Notes: a model not told the origin generated them from the letters alone. Counted from the stretch's first letter, positions 1-8,464 are shown. The stretch: DNA of 64,000 bases from Thermoleophilaceae bacterium (GCA_030447725.1 JAUJOQ010000003.1:233508-297507), one strand, 5' to 3'. Translations and numbers: made by a program.

Positions 1-55
1 CTCCACCGAGCGGGTTGCCAACATCCTCGAAGGCATCGTGATCAAGAACTCCTGA
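1..55 (+). CDS. C-terminal end of PhoU-like/DUF47 protein (partial)
   Basis: Only the last 17 codons are inside the window, read from base 2 to the TGA at 53-55. The tail ERVANILEGIVIKNS is the typical ending of the DUF47/PhoU-like proteins encoded just before Pit phosphate transporters. These all-helical proteins are thought to regulate or assist the transporter. The assignment rests on this short tail plus the downstream pit gene, so it is plausible rather than proven. Confidence 0.6.
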   Translation, partial: STERVANILEGIVIKNS

Positions 56-62
56 TGGAAAA

Positions 63-156
63 GGTGCGGTGCTCGCCGGAGAAGCCCCGGTGCGGTGCTC
101 GCCGGAACGGCGTTCCGGCTGCGCTCCTCCCGCAACGTTCCGCCTGCGCTCCTCCC
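63..156. repeat. Two short direct-repeat pairs before pit
   Basis: An 18-base unit occurs at 63-80 and 89-106, identical. A second 21-base unit occurs at 111-131 and 136-156 with one mismatch. Both pairs have a period of about 25-26 bases. They fill the gap between the DUF47 gene and pit. No function is evident; replication slippage in GC-rich DNA is the simplest explanation. Confidence 0.6.
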
Positions 157-180
157 AGGTCCCGGTAGGGGGCGCTCTCC

Positions 181-1284
181 GTGGACAACGACCTCATCCT
201 GATCATCGTGGTGGTCACGGCGCTCGCCTTTGACTTCACCAACGGCTTTCACGACACGGCCAACGTGGTGGCCACGTCGATCTCCACCCGGGCGATGGGG
301 CCGCGGATCGCGGTCACCTACGCGGCGATCCTCAACTTCGTGGGTGCGTTCCTCTCGCTGGAGGTGGCGGCCACGATCGCCAAGGGGATCGTCGACGCCG
401 ACCTGGTCACTCCGCTGATCGTGTTCGGAGGGCTCATTGGGGCGATCAGCTGGAACTTGATCACGTGGTATTTCGGCCTGCCCTCCAGCTCCTCGCACGC
501 GTTGATCGGAGGGGTGGTGGGCGCCACCTTCGTGGCTCAGGGTCCCGAGGGCGTGCTGGGCGAGGGTCTGATCGGGAAGGTCGCCGTCCCGGCGCTGGTC
601 GCACCCACGCTCGCGTTCGTGGTGGCGGGTCTGGCCATCCTCCTGATCTACCGGATCGTCGGTCGGCTTAGGCCGGGCTCGGTCACACGCGGCTTCAAGG
701 CCGGACAGATCGTGTCAGGCGGGCTGCTCGCCCTCGCGCACGGCACCAACGACGCCCAGAAGACGATGGGAGTGATCACCCTCGCGCTCATCGCCAACGG
801 CAACCTGAGCGGTGACGCGGAAACGCCGTTCTGGGTCGTGGTCTCCGCCGCCACCGCAATCGCGCTCGGCACCTACATGGGCGGCTGGCGGATCATCAAG
901 ACGATGGGCAGCCGGATCATCAAGATGGACGCCGCGCAGGGCTTTGCCGCTCAGGGCAGTGGTGCCGCGGTGATCCTGGCCTCCACCCACGGCGGCTTCC
1001 CCCTGTCGACCACCCACACGATCTCCGGAGCGGTGATGGGCGCCGGGGCAGCCAAGCGGCTCTCGGCCGTGCGGTGGGGCGTAGCCGGCAACATCGTCGT
1101 GGCCTGGGTGCTCACCCTGCCCGCCGCAGCGCTCATAGGCGCGGGCACCTACGGCATCACCCGGTTTTTCGGCACCGGCGCCGCGGGTCCGCTGGTGGTA
1201 TCGCTGCTCATCCTGCTCGCCGCCGCCGCAGTGTTCGTACGCCGGGTCCAGCGGGGCTCTCCAATCACGGCGGTCGGCGGGTGA
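181..1284 (+). CDS. pit: Inorganic phosphate transporter, Pit family
   Basis: Low-affinity inorganic phosphate (metal-phosphate) symporter of the inner membrane, PiT/PHO4 family. The 367-residue protein shows the two inverted family signatures: DFTNGFHDTAN near residues 18-28 and AHGTNDAQ near residues 186-193, plus a later STTHTISGAVMG motif. Hydrophobic segments fill the chain. The GTG at 181 is the only start that keeps the first signature near the N-terminus. It follows the DUF47/PhoU-like gene, the usual pairing for this transporter, and its stop overlaps the next gene by 4 nt. Confidence 0.93.
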   Translation: MDNDLILIIVVVTALAFDFTNGFHDTANVVATSISTRAMGPRIAVTYAAILNFVGAFLSLEVAATIAKGIVDADLVTPLIVFGGLIGAISWNLITWYFGLPSSSSHALIGGVVGATFVAQGPEGVLGEGLIGKVAVPALVAPTLAFVVAGLAILLIYRIVGRLRPGSVTRGFKAGQIVSGGLLALAHGTNDAQKTMGVITLALIANGNLSGDAETPFWVVVSAATAIALGTYMGGWRIIKTMGSRIIKMDAAQGFAAQGSGAAVILASTHGGFPLSTTHTISGAVMGAGAAKRLSAVRWGVAGNIVVAWVLTLPAAALIGAGTYGITRFFGTGAAGPLVVSLLILLAAAAVFVRRVQRGSPITAVGG

Positions 1285-1529
1285 CCCCACTCGCCGATCC
1301 CGTCGTGGACTGGAGCGCGGTGCTCGAGGTGATCTGGTCGTCGCTGCTGGGAGGCATCGGCGTGACCGCCGCCTTCTCCCTCGGCATCCTCGGCGCCAGC
1401 CGCGTCTTCGTGCACCGCCGTGAGGGCAACGTGGCGGTGGCGGGGGCCTATGGGCTGCTTATGGCGCTTGCGTTCGTGGCCGTGGGGGCAGCGGTGGTGT
1501 TCGGCATCGTGGTCATGACCTCGAAGTAG
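1281..1529 (+). CDS. Small two-helix membrane protein
   Basis: An 82-residue protein starting at a GTG that overlaps the pit stop (GTGA). It has two hydrophobic segments, roughly residues 15-38 and 53-77, separated by a short basic stretch (VHRREGN). No known domain is recognised. Tight coupling to pit suggests co-expression and perhaps an accessory role in phosphate uptake, but this is inference only. The predicted 3' end converges on the aminotransferase gene. Confidence 0.7.
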   Translation: MTPLADPVVDWSAVLEVIWSSLLGGIGVTAAFSLGILGASRVFVHRREGNVAVAGAYGLLMALAFVAVGAAVVFGIVVMTSK

Positions 1530-2598
1530 CGGCTTCCTCGGCCAGTCCCGCCAACTCCTGCTCGGTCGTCCACGCGCCCACCGAAGCGCGCACGTATGGC
1601 GTGCCCGGAAGGTTGCGCACCAGGTAGCCGGCTCTCAGCAGGCGGGCGGACTCCTCCTCGGGGTCGGAGGTCTCCCAGGACACGAGCGTCGAGTCGCCCC
1701 GCGGCGCGACCGTGAGGCCGCGATCGGTGAGCAGCCCGGCCAGACGGCGAGCCCCTTCGATGCCCTCCGCCTGCACCGTGCCGTCGTCGCCGAGCACCTG
1801 CAGCGCCGCCAGGGCCCAGGCCAGGTGGTGCGACGGGGGAAAGCCGCCGTCGAACCGCGCCGCGCCGTCCTTCAGGGGGAGATCCAGCGCCCGCACGGGA
1901 TCCGACAGCGTCTGGTAGCCCGGCGCTGCGGGCGCAAGGTCGGCTGTACGGTCCGAATGCACGTACAGGTAGCCGCTGCCGATCGGACCGCACAGCCATT
2001 TCTGTCCCGAGGCCGCGTAGAAGTCACATCCGAGCGCGCCGACGTCGACCGGTACCGCGCCGAGGCCCTGCGCGCCGTCCAGGAGCACCGGAGCGCCGGC
2101 GGCCGACAGCGCCTCGGTGTCCATCACCCGCCCGGTCTGCCAGCCCACGTGCGAGCAGGCCACGAGGCGCGTGTGGGCGGTCACCGCCGCGGCCAGGTCG
2201 GCGAACGGCGCCACGCGGACCCGGACTCCCCGGCGTTCGCGGGCCGAGGCGAGGGGAGCCAGCAGGCCTGGATGCTCCTCGTCGCTGGTGAGCACCTCGT
2301 CGCCGGGGCGCAGGTCCAGGCCCGCGATCACGGCGTTCACCCCGTCGGTGGTGGCCCCGGTCAGCGCGACCTCGCCGGGCGCGGCGCCCATCAGGCTCGC
2401 CACGCGGGCGCGTAGACGGTCGCCCATGTCGATCAGGCGATCGAAGTGGGCCTTGCCGGCGCGGCCGTTCTCCACTGCGTCGTCGAGCTCCTCCCGAGCG
2501 GCGTCCGCCGCGGCGGTGGGCATCGGTCCAACAGAGCCGGTGTTGAGGTACGCCACGCGCGCCAGCACCGGGAATGCGGAGCGCAGATCGGCCGACAC
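1513..2598 (-). CDS. Class V aminotransferase / cysteine desulfurase-like PLP enzyme
   Basis: A 361-residue fold-type I PLP enzyme of the class V aminotransferase family (SufS/EgtE/kynureninase relatives). Visible are the substrate-loop start YLNTGSVGPMP, the SDEEHPG motif, the cofactor-binding LLDGAQGLGAVPVDV, and the SGQKWLCGP motif with the Schiff-base lysine at about residue 200. The exact substrate cannot be read from sequence. I place the start at GTG 2598 because a TAGTAT box lies 7 nt upstream on this strand. A longer reading to ATG 2664 would run into the divergent hydrolase gene. The 3' end overlaps the end of the small membrane-protein gene by 17 bp. Confidence 0.85.
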   Translation of the reverse strand: MSADLRSAFPVLARVAYLNTGSVGPMPTAAADAAREELDDAVENGRAGKAHFDRLIDMGDRLRARVASLMGAAPGEVALTGATTDGVNAVIAGLDLRPGDEVLTSDEEHPGLLAPLASARERRGVRVRVAPFADLAAAVTAHTRLVACSHVGWQTGRVMDTEALSAAGAPVLLDGAQGLGAVPVDVGALGCDFYAASGQKWLCGPIGSGYLYVHSDRTADLAPAAPGYQTLSDPVRALDLPLKDGAARFDGGFPPSHHLAWALAALQVLGDDGTVQAEGIEGARRLAGLLTDRGLTVAPRGDSTLVSWETSDPEEESARLLRAGYLVRNLPGTPYVRASVGAWTTEQELAGLAEEAATSRS

Positions 2599-2605
2599 GC
2601 CGCAG

Positions 2606-2615
2606 ATACTAGGCT
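2606..2615. promoter_or_regulatory. Overlapping divergent -10 boxes
   Basis: Minus-strand TAGTAT (2606-2611) ends 7 nt before the aminotransferase GTG. Plus-strand TAGGCT (2610-2615) ends 8 nt before the hydrolase GTG. The two hexamers share 2 bp in a 25-bp intergenic space, so both transcripts would be leaderless and the polymerases would compete. Confidence 0.6.
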
Positions 2616-2623
2616 CGGGCACC

Positions 2624-3376
2624 GTGATCCTCGAGCGCTCGATGCACGACGGCTGGCTCTCCAACTCCTACCTGGTGGGCGACGAGCCCGGTGGCCACGG
2701 AGTGGTGATCGACTCAGGCGGCCCCTCCGGACCGCTGCTCGAGAAGGTCTCCGAGCACGGGCTGGCGATCTCCCACCTTCTCCTCACCCACCATCACGCG
2801 GATCACGTGGCCGAGAACCACGTGTACAAGGAGCGCTTCGACGCAGAGATCCTCGCTCACCCACTGGAGGCCGAGCGCCTGCTCGACGTGGACCGCACGA
2901 TCGAGCCGGGCGACGGCGTGCTGGAGGTCGGCGGGCTGAAGGTCGGCGCCCTTCACACCCCAGGTCACACGGCCGGGATGCTCAGCTTCGTGGTCAACGG
3001 CACCGAGGTGTTCACCGGTGACACGCTGTTCAGGCGCTCGGTGGGCGGTGTCCGCGCCCCCGGCTCGACCGGCTTCGATGACCTCAAGCGCTCGGTGATG
3101 GACGTGCTGATGGGCCTGGACCCCGCCACCCGGCTGCACCCCGGCCACACCGACCCCACCACGGTGGGGGAGGAGTGGGAGAGCAACTCCTTTATCCGGG
3201 TCTGGCGCGGCCTCGACCGCGAGGCCTCGGAGCGCTGCACCGTCTGGGGAGAGCCGGCCACGCTGGTGCTCTGGGGCGAGGACTACGATGGCGGCCACAA
3301 GGCCTGGGTCCGCTGGGACGAGTCAGGCAGCGACGACATCGTGCCCGGCAGCCAGGTCGTCCGCGAGGGCGGCTGA
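2624..3376 (+). CDS. MBL-fold metallohydrolase (glyoxalase II-like)
   Basis: A 250-residue metallo-beta-lactamase-fold hydrolase. The dinuclear metal site motif THHHADH lies at residues 55-61 (His56, His58, Asp60, His61), followed by HTPGHTAGM and GDTLFRRSVGG, the pattern of the glyoxalase II/persulfide-dioxygenase branch. A C-terminal extension of about 50 residues, rich in W and D, follows the catalytic domain. GTG 2624 is chosen because a TAGGCT box ends 8 nt upstream. Substrate unknown; a thioester or a sulfur compound is possible given the divergent PLP enzyme, but that is inference. Confidence 0.88.
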   Translation: MILERSMHDGWLSNSYLVGDEPGGHGVVIDSGGPSGPLLEKVSEHGLAISHLLLTHHHADHVAENHVYKERFDAEILAHPLEAERLLDVDRTIEPGDGVLEVGGLKVGALHTPGHTAGMLSFVVNGTEVFTGDTLFRRSVGGVRAPGSTGFDDLKRSVMDVLMGLDPATRLHPGHTDPTTVGEEWESNSFIRVWRGLDREASERCTVWGEPATLVLWGEDYDGGHKAWVRWDESGSDDIVPGSQVVREGG

Positions 3377-3379
3377 TCC

Positions 3380-3835
3380 CTATCCGCAGGCGGGCCACTG
3401 GCCCGGGCCGGACTGCTCGTACAGGATCGTCGCGCGCAGGTCCTGCTCGGCCTCGGGCGCGGCGGCCGGATCACCGGTCCCGCCCACGGCCTGCCACGTC
3501 GCGGTCGAGAACTGGTACTTGCCGCGGTAGGCGCCGGTCGAGCTGACCGCGGCCGGGTCGCCCCCCGACTCGCACGCGGCTATCGCTGCGAGCGCGGGGG
3601 AGACCGTCACCGCGGGCGCGGGCTCGGGGCGTGACTTGCGCCTGGCCTGTCTGACGGCCGCGCGTGCCTGACTGCGAGCCTCGACGGGTCGGAACGGATC
3701 CACGAACGTGGGCGAGGAGACCAGGCTGACGTCGCCCTTCGAGCCCGTCGCGCCGGGGGTCCCCGTCGCGGCGAGAGCCACGGCCGGCAGGAAGACGAGA
3801 TAGGCGGGAAGGAAGGGAAGGAAGAGCTTGCGCAC
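3380..3835 (-). CDS. Secreted transglycosylase/Rpf-like protein
   Basis: A 151-residue exported protein. Residues 1-22 (MRKLFLPFLPAYLVFLPAVALA) form a signal peptide with an AxA-type cleavage site. The C-terminal 75 residues match the actinobacterial transglycosylase-like/resuscitation-promoting-factor fold: AIAACESGGDPAAV contains the catalytic Glu, then GKYQFSTATWQAVGG. It probably cleaves peptidoglycan glycan strands outside the cell. The start is GTG 3835, with an AGAGGTG ribosome-binding site about 9 nt upstream. A basic, low-complexity linker separates signal and catalytic domain. Confidence 0.88.
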   Translation of the reverse strand: MRKLFLPFLPAYLVFLPAVALAATGTPGATGSKGDVSLVSSPTFVDPFRPVEARSQARAAVRQARRKSRPEPAPAVTVSPALAAIAACESGGDPAAVSSTGAYRGKYQFSTATWQAVGGTGDPAAAPEAEQDLRATILYEQSGPGQWPACG

Positions 3836-3953
3836 GCGATTTCACCTCTGCGTGTCGGGGCGATTGCCGGCGGAGCCGGCGCCGCGCGGGATGCGCGGTC
3901 AGCAGGGTCGGTCGCGGGCGGCGCCCGGCGGGGATCGACCCAGAGCGAGAGGC

Positions 3954-3959
3954 TAGGGT
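3954..3959 (+). promoter_or_regulatory. Candidate distal -10 box of thrS
   Basis: TAGGGT, whose predicted start point near 3966 would give a leader of about 40 nt that contains the 3973-3994 hairpin and a strong GGGAGGGA ribosome-binding site before ATG 4005. No clear -35 was found. Confidence 0.35.
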
Positions 3960-3972
3960 GGATTCGTCTCCT

Positions 3973-3994
3973 GACTGTGACGAGCCGCACAGTC
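3973..3994 (+). promoter_or_regulatory. Leader hairpin before thrS ribosome-binding site
   Basis: A perfect 7-bp stem GACTGTG/CACAGTC with an 8-base loop ends one base before the GGGAGGGA at 3995-4002. The position would let it modulate translation from ATG 4005. The loop does not carry an obvious Thr anticodon, so mimicry of tRNA-Thr is not supported. Confidence 0.45.
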
Positions 3995-4041
3995 GGGAGG
4001 GAACATGCATGGCGGCGCAGCGCCTGGCCGGGGCCCTCGGC

Positions 4042-4047
4042 TAGCGT
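4042..4047 (+). promoter_or_regulatory. Leaderless -10 box of thrS
   Basis: TAGCGT, 8 nt before ATG 4056, the start that fits the TGS domain. It lies inside the 17-codon extension that begins at ATG 4005. Confidence 0.5.
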
Positions 4048-4055
4048 GGGTTCGC

Positions 4056-5975
4056 ATGACCTTCGAGCTCCCCGACGGCACCCGGCTCGAGCTGCCCCCC
4101 GGCGCCACGGGCGCGGACGCCGCCCGCTCGATCGGAGAGGGCCTGGCCCGCGCCGCCCTCGGCGCGAAGGTGAACGGTGAGCTGCTGGACCTGGGCGCCC
4201 CGCTGCCCCGAGACGGTGGTCGCCTCGACATCGTCACGTCCCGAAGCCCCGAAGCTGTCTGGCTCATACGCCACGACGCGGCTCACGTGCTGGCCACCGC
4301 CGTGATGGAGATGTACCCGGGAGTCAAGATCTCGATCGGCCCCCCCATCGACGACGGCTTCTACTACGACTTCGAGTTCCCCGAGGGTGTGTCGCTCTCC
4401 GACGGCGACTTCGAGGCGATCGAGGCCAAGATGCGTGAGCACGTGAAGGCGGACGAGCCCTTCGAGCGCGAGGACGTGCCGGTGGGCGAGGCGCTCGAGC
4501 GCTTCACCCGCGAGGGCCAGGACTACAAGGTGGAGCTGATCCAGGATCTGGTGCGCGACCAGGGCGTCGAGACGGTCTCGCTCTACCGCAACGGGCCCTT
4601 CACCGATCTCTGCCGCGGTCCCCACGCGCCCTCCACCAAGCGGATCAAGGCGTTCAAGCTCACGGGCGTAGCGGGCGCTTACTGGCGCGCGGACGCGTCC
4701 CGGCAGATGCTCACCCGTGTCTACGGGACGGCCTTCCTGTCGAAGGACGACCTGGCCGAGCACCTCGAGCGTCTAGAGCAGGCGCGGCTGCGCGACCACC
4801 GCAAGCTGGGGCGCGAGCTGGGCCTGTTCCTGTTCTCGGAGCTGTCTCCGGGCATGCCGTTGTGGGAGCCGGGGGGGACGCAGATGTGGAATGAGCTGAC
4901 CGGCCTGTGGCGATCTGAGAACGCCGCCTGGGGCTATGAAGAGGTGCGCACACCGACCCTCTACGACGTAGACCTCTGGAAGCGATCCGGCCACTGGGAC
5001 GTCTATCGCGACAACATGTACTTCACCGACATCGAGGAGCGGCCGATGGGCCTCAAGCCGATGAACTGCCCCGGGCACACGCAGATCTACGGCTCCCAGC
5101 GGCGCTCCTACCGCGACCTCCCGATCCGCTACTCGGAGGCGGGTGCGGTGCACCGTCACGAGCCCAGCGGCACGCTGCACGGCCTCATGCGCGTGCGTCA
5201 CATCACCATCGACGACGCGCACATCTTCTGTACGGACGACCAGGTAACCGAAGAGGTCCAGCGCTGCCTGGACTTCGGCTTCTACATCTACGACATCTTC
5301 GGCTTCGAGCCGCGACTGGAACTGTCCACACGCCCTGAGAAGCGCGTCGGCACCGACGATATGTGGGACCGCGCCGAGGGTGCCCTGCGGACAGCGCTGA
5401 GCGAGAAGGGACTCGACTTCGAGCTCAACGAGGGCGACGGAGCCTTCTACGGACCGAAGATCGACCTCCACATGACCGACTCGATCGGCCGTTCATGGCA
5501 GCTCGGCACGGTGCAGCTCGACTACTCGATGCCCGAGCGTTTCGATCTCACCTACACGGGTGCCGACAACGCCGATCACCGCCCGGTGATGATCCACCGG
5601 GCGCTGATGGGCTCCTTCGAGCGCTTCATCGGCATCCTCATCGAGCACTACGCGGGCGAGTTCCCGCTCTGGCTCGCCCCCGTGCAGGCCGTGGTCCTGC
5701 CGATCGCTGACCGTCACGCCGACTATGCCCGCCGCGTGGCCGGGGAACTCGGCCAGGCCGGTCTGCGGGTGGATGTGGACGAGCGCACCGAGTCGATAGG
5801 CAAGAAGATCCGCGAGACCGAGGTGCGCAAGGTCCCGTACATGCTCGTGGTCGGCGACCGCGAGGCCGAGGCCGGCGAGGTGTCGGTGCGACGCCACCGC
5901 GAGGGTGACCTGGGCGCGGTGGCCGTGGGACAGTTCGCCGCACGGGCCTCGGCCGAGGTGGCGGAGCGGGTCTGA
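4056..5975 (+). CDS. thrS: Threonine--tRNA ligase
   Basis: Cytoplasmic class II aminoacyl-tRNA synthetase that charges tRNA-Thr. 639 residues from ATG 4056. Order: TGS domain (1-63), second additional/editing domain with HDAAHVLA (HxxxH) and CRGPH, then the catalytic core with MNCPGH (zinc cysteine), RYSEAGAVHRHEPSGTLHG (motif 2) and a C-terminal anticodon-binding domain (LAPVQAVVLPI onward). An in-frame ATG at 4005 with a strong ribosome-binding site would add 17 residues (MHGGAAPGRG...) that are not part of the TGS fold, so two starts are possible. It stands alone, divergent from the Rpf-like gene and followed by infC. Confidence 0.96.
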   Translation: MTFELPDGTRLELPPGATGADAARSIGEGLARAALGAKVNGELLDLGAPLPRDGGRLDIVTSRSPEAVWLIRHDAAHVLATAVMEMYPGVKISIGPPIDDGFYYDFEFPEGVSLSDGDFEAIEAKMREHVKADEPFEREDVPVGEALERFTREGQDYKVELIQDLVRDQGVETVSLYRNGPFTDLCRGPHAPSTKRIKAFKLTGVAGAYWRADASRQMLTRVYGTAFLSKDDLAEHLERLEQARLRDHRKLGRELGLFLFSELSPGMPLWEPGGTQMWNELTGLWRSENAAWGYEEVRTPTLYDVDLWKRSGHWDVYRDNMYFTDIEERPMGLKPMNCPGHTQIYGSQRRSYRDLPIRYSEAGAVHRHEPSGTLHGLMRVRHITIDDAHIFCTDDQVTEEVQRCLDFGFYIYDIFGFEPRLELSTRPEKRVGTDDMWDRAEGALRTALSEKGLDFELNEGDGAFYGPKIDLHMTDSIGRSWQLGTVQLDYSMPERFDLTYTGADNADHRPVMIHRALMGSFERFIGILIEHYAGEFPLWLAPVQAVVLPIADRHADYARRVAGELGQAGLRVDVDERTESIGKKIRETEVRKVPYMLVVGDREAEAGEVSVRRHREGDLGAVAVGQFAARASAEVAERV

Positions 5976-6007
5976 CCGAAGTGCTTCTCAGCATCTCCGC
6001 GCGGCGC

Positions 6008-6013
6008 TATACT
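6008..6013 (+). promoter_or_regulatory. -10 box of infC leader transcript
   Basis: TATACT, a near-perfect -10, ending 8 nt before ATG 6022 of the short leader ORF rather than before infC. No TTGACA-like -35 is visible at the right distance. Confidence 0.6.
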
Positions 6014-6021
6014 CGCCGCAG

Positions 6022-6057
6022 ATGAGGGGCACCCACACCCAGCGCCGCCGCCGCTGA
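6022..6057 (+). CDS. Arginine-rich leader peptide upstream of infC
   Basis: An 11-codon ORF, MRGTHTQRRRR then TGA, starting 8 nt after a TATACT box, so it would be the first thing translated on a leaderless transcript. It ends with four consecutive CGC Arg codons and stops 69 nt before the infC GTG. Its position and codon run suggest a translation-coupled control element for IF3 expression. There is no homology evidence, and chance cannot be excluded for an ORF this short. Confidence 0.45.
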   Translation: MRGTHTQRRRR

Positions 6058-6126
6058 ACGCGCTCGTGCCCTCTCCCGACTGTCCTCTCGCCTCCTGCCC
6101 TTGACGTCCCACCACATGCTCGCGTA

Positions 6127-6792
6127 GTGCCGGTCCCGCGTAGGTTCGATCGGCGCCCGCCCGAGCGGGACGAGACGCGCACCAACGAGCGCATTCGCGT
6201 ACGCGAGGTACGCCTGGTGGGAGACGACGGCAACCAGATCGGCGTCGTGCCGATCGACGAGGCGCTCAAGTACGCCCAGGACCGCGACCTCGACCTCGTC
6301 GAGGTGGCGGCCGAAGCTCGGCCGCCGGTCTGCCGTGTGCTCGACTACTCCAAGTTCAAGTACGAGCAGGAGCAGAAGGCCAAGCAGGCGCGCAAGCACC
6401 AGAAGACGGTGAACGTGCGCGAGATCAAGCTGCGTCCGAAGATCGCGGACAACGACTACGAGACCAAGAAGAACCACGTCGTGCGCTTTCTCAACGGCGA
6501 CGACCGGGTGAAGGTCACCATTATGTTCCGTGGCCGTGAGCAGACCCACCCCGAGCGCGGCGTGGCCCTGCTGATGCGCTTGGCCGAGGACGTCTCAGAT
6601 ATCGGGACGATCGACCAGCGGCCGATCCAGGACGGCCGCAACATGACGATGCTGTTGTCGCCGATGCCGAAGAAGCGGGCGGAGGAGGGGAGCGGCGACG
6701 CTGCTCCCTCTCCCGCGGGGGCCGAGCCCGCGGAAACGCCGGTGCCAGACCCCGCGCAACTTCCCGCGTCGAAGACCGCCCCAGCTTCGTAG
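6127..6792 (+). CDS. infC: Translation initiation factor IF-3
   Basis: IF-3 binds the 30S subunit, blocks premature 50S joining and checks the start codon-anticodon pair. 221 residues from GTG 6127. The N-domain begins [17 protein letters not shown], the linker is [17 protein letters not shown], and the C-domain carries [11 protein letters not shown] and [14 protein letters not shown]. About 45 residues of Ala/Pro/Glu-rich tail (from roughly 178) extend past the usual end. The gene has an unusually long leader, about 105 nt, holding a small Arg-rich ORF. No ATG lies in frame upstream. Confidence 0.95.
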   Translation: MPVPRRFDRRPPERDETRTNERIRVREVRLVGDDGNQIGVVPIDEALKYAQDRDLDLVEVAAEARPPVCRVLDYSKFKYEQEQKAKQARKHQKTVNVREIKLRPKIADNDYETKKNHVVRFLNGDDRVKVTIMFRGREQTHPERGVALLMRLAEDVSDIGTIDQRPIQDGRNMTMLLSPMPKKRAEEGSGDAAPSPAGAEPAETPVPDPAQLPASKTAPAS

Positions 6793-6920
6793 CGGCTGTC
6801 GGCTCAGGCCGCCCGTCTGAGGCGGGCCCCTCGACGACGGCTGACGCTGGGTCGGGAGCGTGAATGGAGGCTCAGGCTCCGAGGACCGCACCGTTCTGCC
6901 TCCGGCGTGTTCACTCCTGC

Positions 6921-8408
6921 ATGGATGCGCGCCGCTTGATCGTCATGGCTTTGACCGGCCCAGCGCTCCTCGTCGGAAGTGCGGGCGCTGCTTCGGCGGC
7001 CGAGGTGCTTACCAGCACTCGCTACGACGTGTTCGACGGACCTTCGTTGGCCGGCCCCGGAGTGGCGTGGCAGGACACACGATGCGATCCCGCTCTTTAT
7101 TCCTGCCCGGCCCTTCCCGATGTCGACGACGAGACCGCGCCAACTCGCGAGACACTGCGGCTGGCCACCCCCGGCAAACGTCTGCGCATACTCCATGAGC
7201 GACTTGCCGGCGGCGACACGGGCGGGCCGGGCGGGGGAAACGTGCGCACGTCGTTCGCGGTGTCGAGAACCCGGCTCGCACTCCTTCATTCGGGATACTT
7301 CTACGACGAGTTCACTGGTGAGTCCATCACGCTGCGGCTCGCCGCAGGTTCGCTGCGTTCCAGCCCTGCCCTGGTCTATCGGTGCCAGGCCCGCCAGAGC
7401 GACGACGCCGAGACTGCCCTCACCCAGTTCCCGAACTTCGTGCTCGGCGGTGACGTGCTCGCCTATCAACCGAACCCGTGCAGGGACACCCTCCCACGCG
7501 TGACCGTCCGGGATCTGAAGACCGGCGTCCAGCGGACGATCTCCGTGAGGCCCGCCACCGATCGGGTGGGACCGTTCCGTCTCGCGGGCAGATACCTCGC
7601 CGTCAGGCACTACCCGGAGGCAGCGTCAGCGTCTCGCGCCGCTGCCGTAACCGTGTACGAGCACGACACGGGCGATGTGGTGTACGACGCGGCCCCGCCG
7701 CCCGGGCGGTCCATCAGCCTGATGGACGTGCAGTCGGATGGCACCATCTTTGTCGTCACGAGCCCGGATCGAGCGGACTACGGCTGCTCCAATCTGCGAC
7801 TCGGCTGGTACTCCTCAGCCGACCCGACGTTTCATCCTCTGCCGGGCCGCCCGTGCGGTGGTCTCATCCGCGCGGGGGCGAACCGGGTGGTCTACCCGAC
7901 AGGTCGCTTCGCCCTGAAGGCGCTGAGGGCGGTGACGGTCACCGGGACGACGACCACGGTGGCGTCGTTCGGAAGAGTCGAAAGTACCTTCGCCTTCGAC
8001 GCTGATGCACGGCGCGCGGTCTTCGGAGTGAGGCGCTGCGACCAGGGCTTCGACATCGTGTCCGTGCGTCACGGCGACGGCTCCTATCGCGCCGGTCGGA
8101 CCGGGTGTCCGGTCAAGTTGATGACACCACTGAGACTTCGAGCCGAGGGAAGACGGGTCAAAGTCAGCCTGAGCTGTCCCGCCGGCTGCCGTGGTTCGAT
8201 CAAGCTGATGGTCAACCGCCGTCGACTGGCCTTCCGGGCGTTTCGCCTGGTCCCTCAGGGCCGAAAGCTCGTTCCGCTGCGCCTCACCCGCCGGGCCAAC
8301 CGATTCCTCACTCGGCGGGGAGAACTCCCCACAGCAGTCCGTACCACCACCATCGACCGCAATGGCCGCCGGCGCCGGACCGAACGCTTGGTGGTGCTGA
8401 CCCGCTGA
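6921..8408 (+). CDS. Exported beta-propeller-like protein of unknown function
   Basis: 495 residues from ATG 6921. A signal peptide is clear ([27 protein letters not shown]). The mature part has repeated short strands and paired cysteines, resembling TolB/WD-type propeller proteins common in Solirubrobacterales. The last 90 residues form a Cys-containing basic module ([19 protein letters not shown]) seen at the C-termini of other exported proteins of this group. An ATG at 6864 would place extra residues before the signal peptide and is less likely. It sits between infC and rpmI-rplT, a position normally without an extra gene. Function unknown. Confidence 0.75.
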   Translation: MDARRLIVMALTGPALLVGSAGAASAAEVLTSTRYDVFDGPSLAGPGVAWQDTRCDPALYSCPALPDVDDETAPTRETLRLATPGKRLRILHERLAGGDTGGPGGGNVRTSFAVSRTRLALLHSGYFYDEFTGESITLRLAAGSLRSSPALVYRCQARQSDDAETALTQFPNFVLGGDVLAYQPNPCRDTLPRVTVRDLKTGVQRTISVRPATDRVGPFRLAGRYLAVRHYPEAASASRAAAVTVYEHDTGDVVYDAAPPPGRSISLMDVQSDGTIFVVTSPDRADYGCSNLRLGWYSSADPTFHPLPGRPCGGLIRAGANRVVYPTGRFALKALRAVTVTGTTTTVASFGRVESTFAFDADARRAVFGVRRCDQGFDIVSVRHGDGSYRAGRTGCPVKLMTPLRLRAEGRRVKVSLSCPAGCRGSIKLMVNRRRLAFRAFRLVPQGRKLVPLRLTRRANRFLTRRGELPTAVRTTTIDRNGRRRRTERLVVLTR

Positions 8409-8424
8409 CGGCCGCGCCGCGGAA

Positions 8425-8455
8425 TTGATCCTGTTCTCCCGTCTGCTTCAATACT
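8425..8455 (+). promoter_or_regulatory. Promoter of rpmI-rplT
   Basis: TTGATC (8425-8430), a 19-bp spacer and AATACT (8450-8455), ending 9 nt before the rpmI ATG. This gives the ribosomal pair its own, probably leaderless, promoter separate from infC. Confidence 0.5.
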
Positions 8456-8464
8456 TCGTTCGCC

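Noticed and set aside
63-156. CRISPR-like repeats before pit
   Set aside because: Only two copies of each of two different units with no spacers of regular size.
3954-4055. T-box riboswitch upstream of thrS
   Set aside because: The leader is too short, there is no T-box sequence and no terminator/antiterminator pair.
6835-6920. Start of the exported protein at ATG 6864
   Set aside because: It places about 19 polar residues before a clear signal peptide that begins at ATG 6921.
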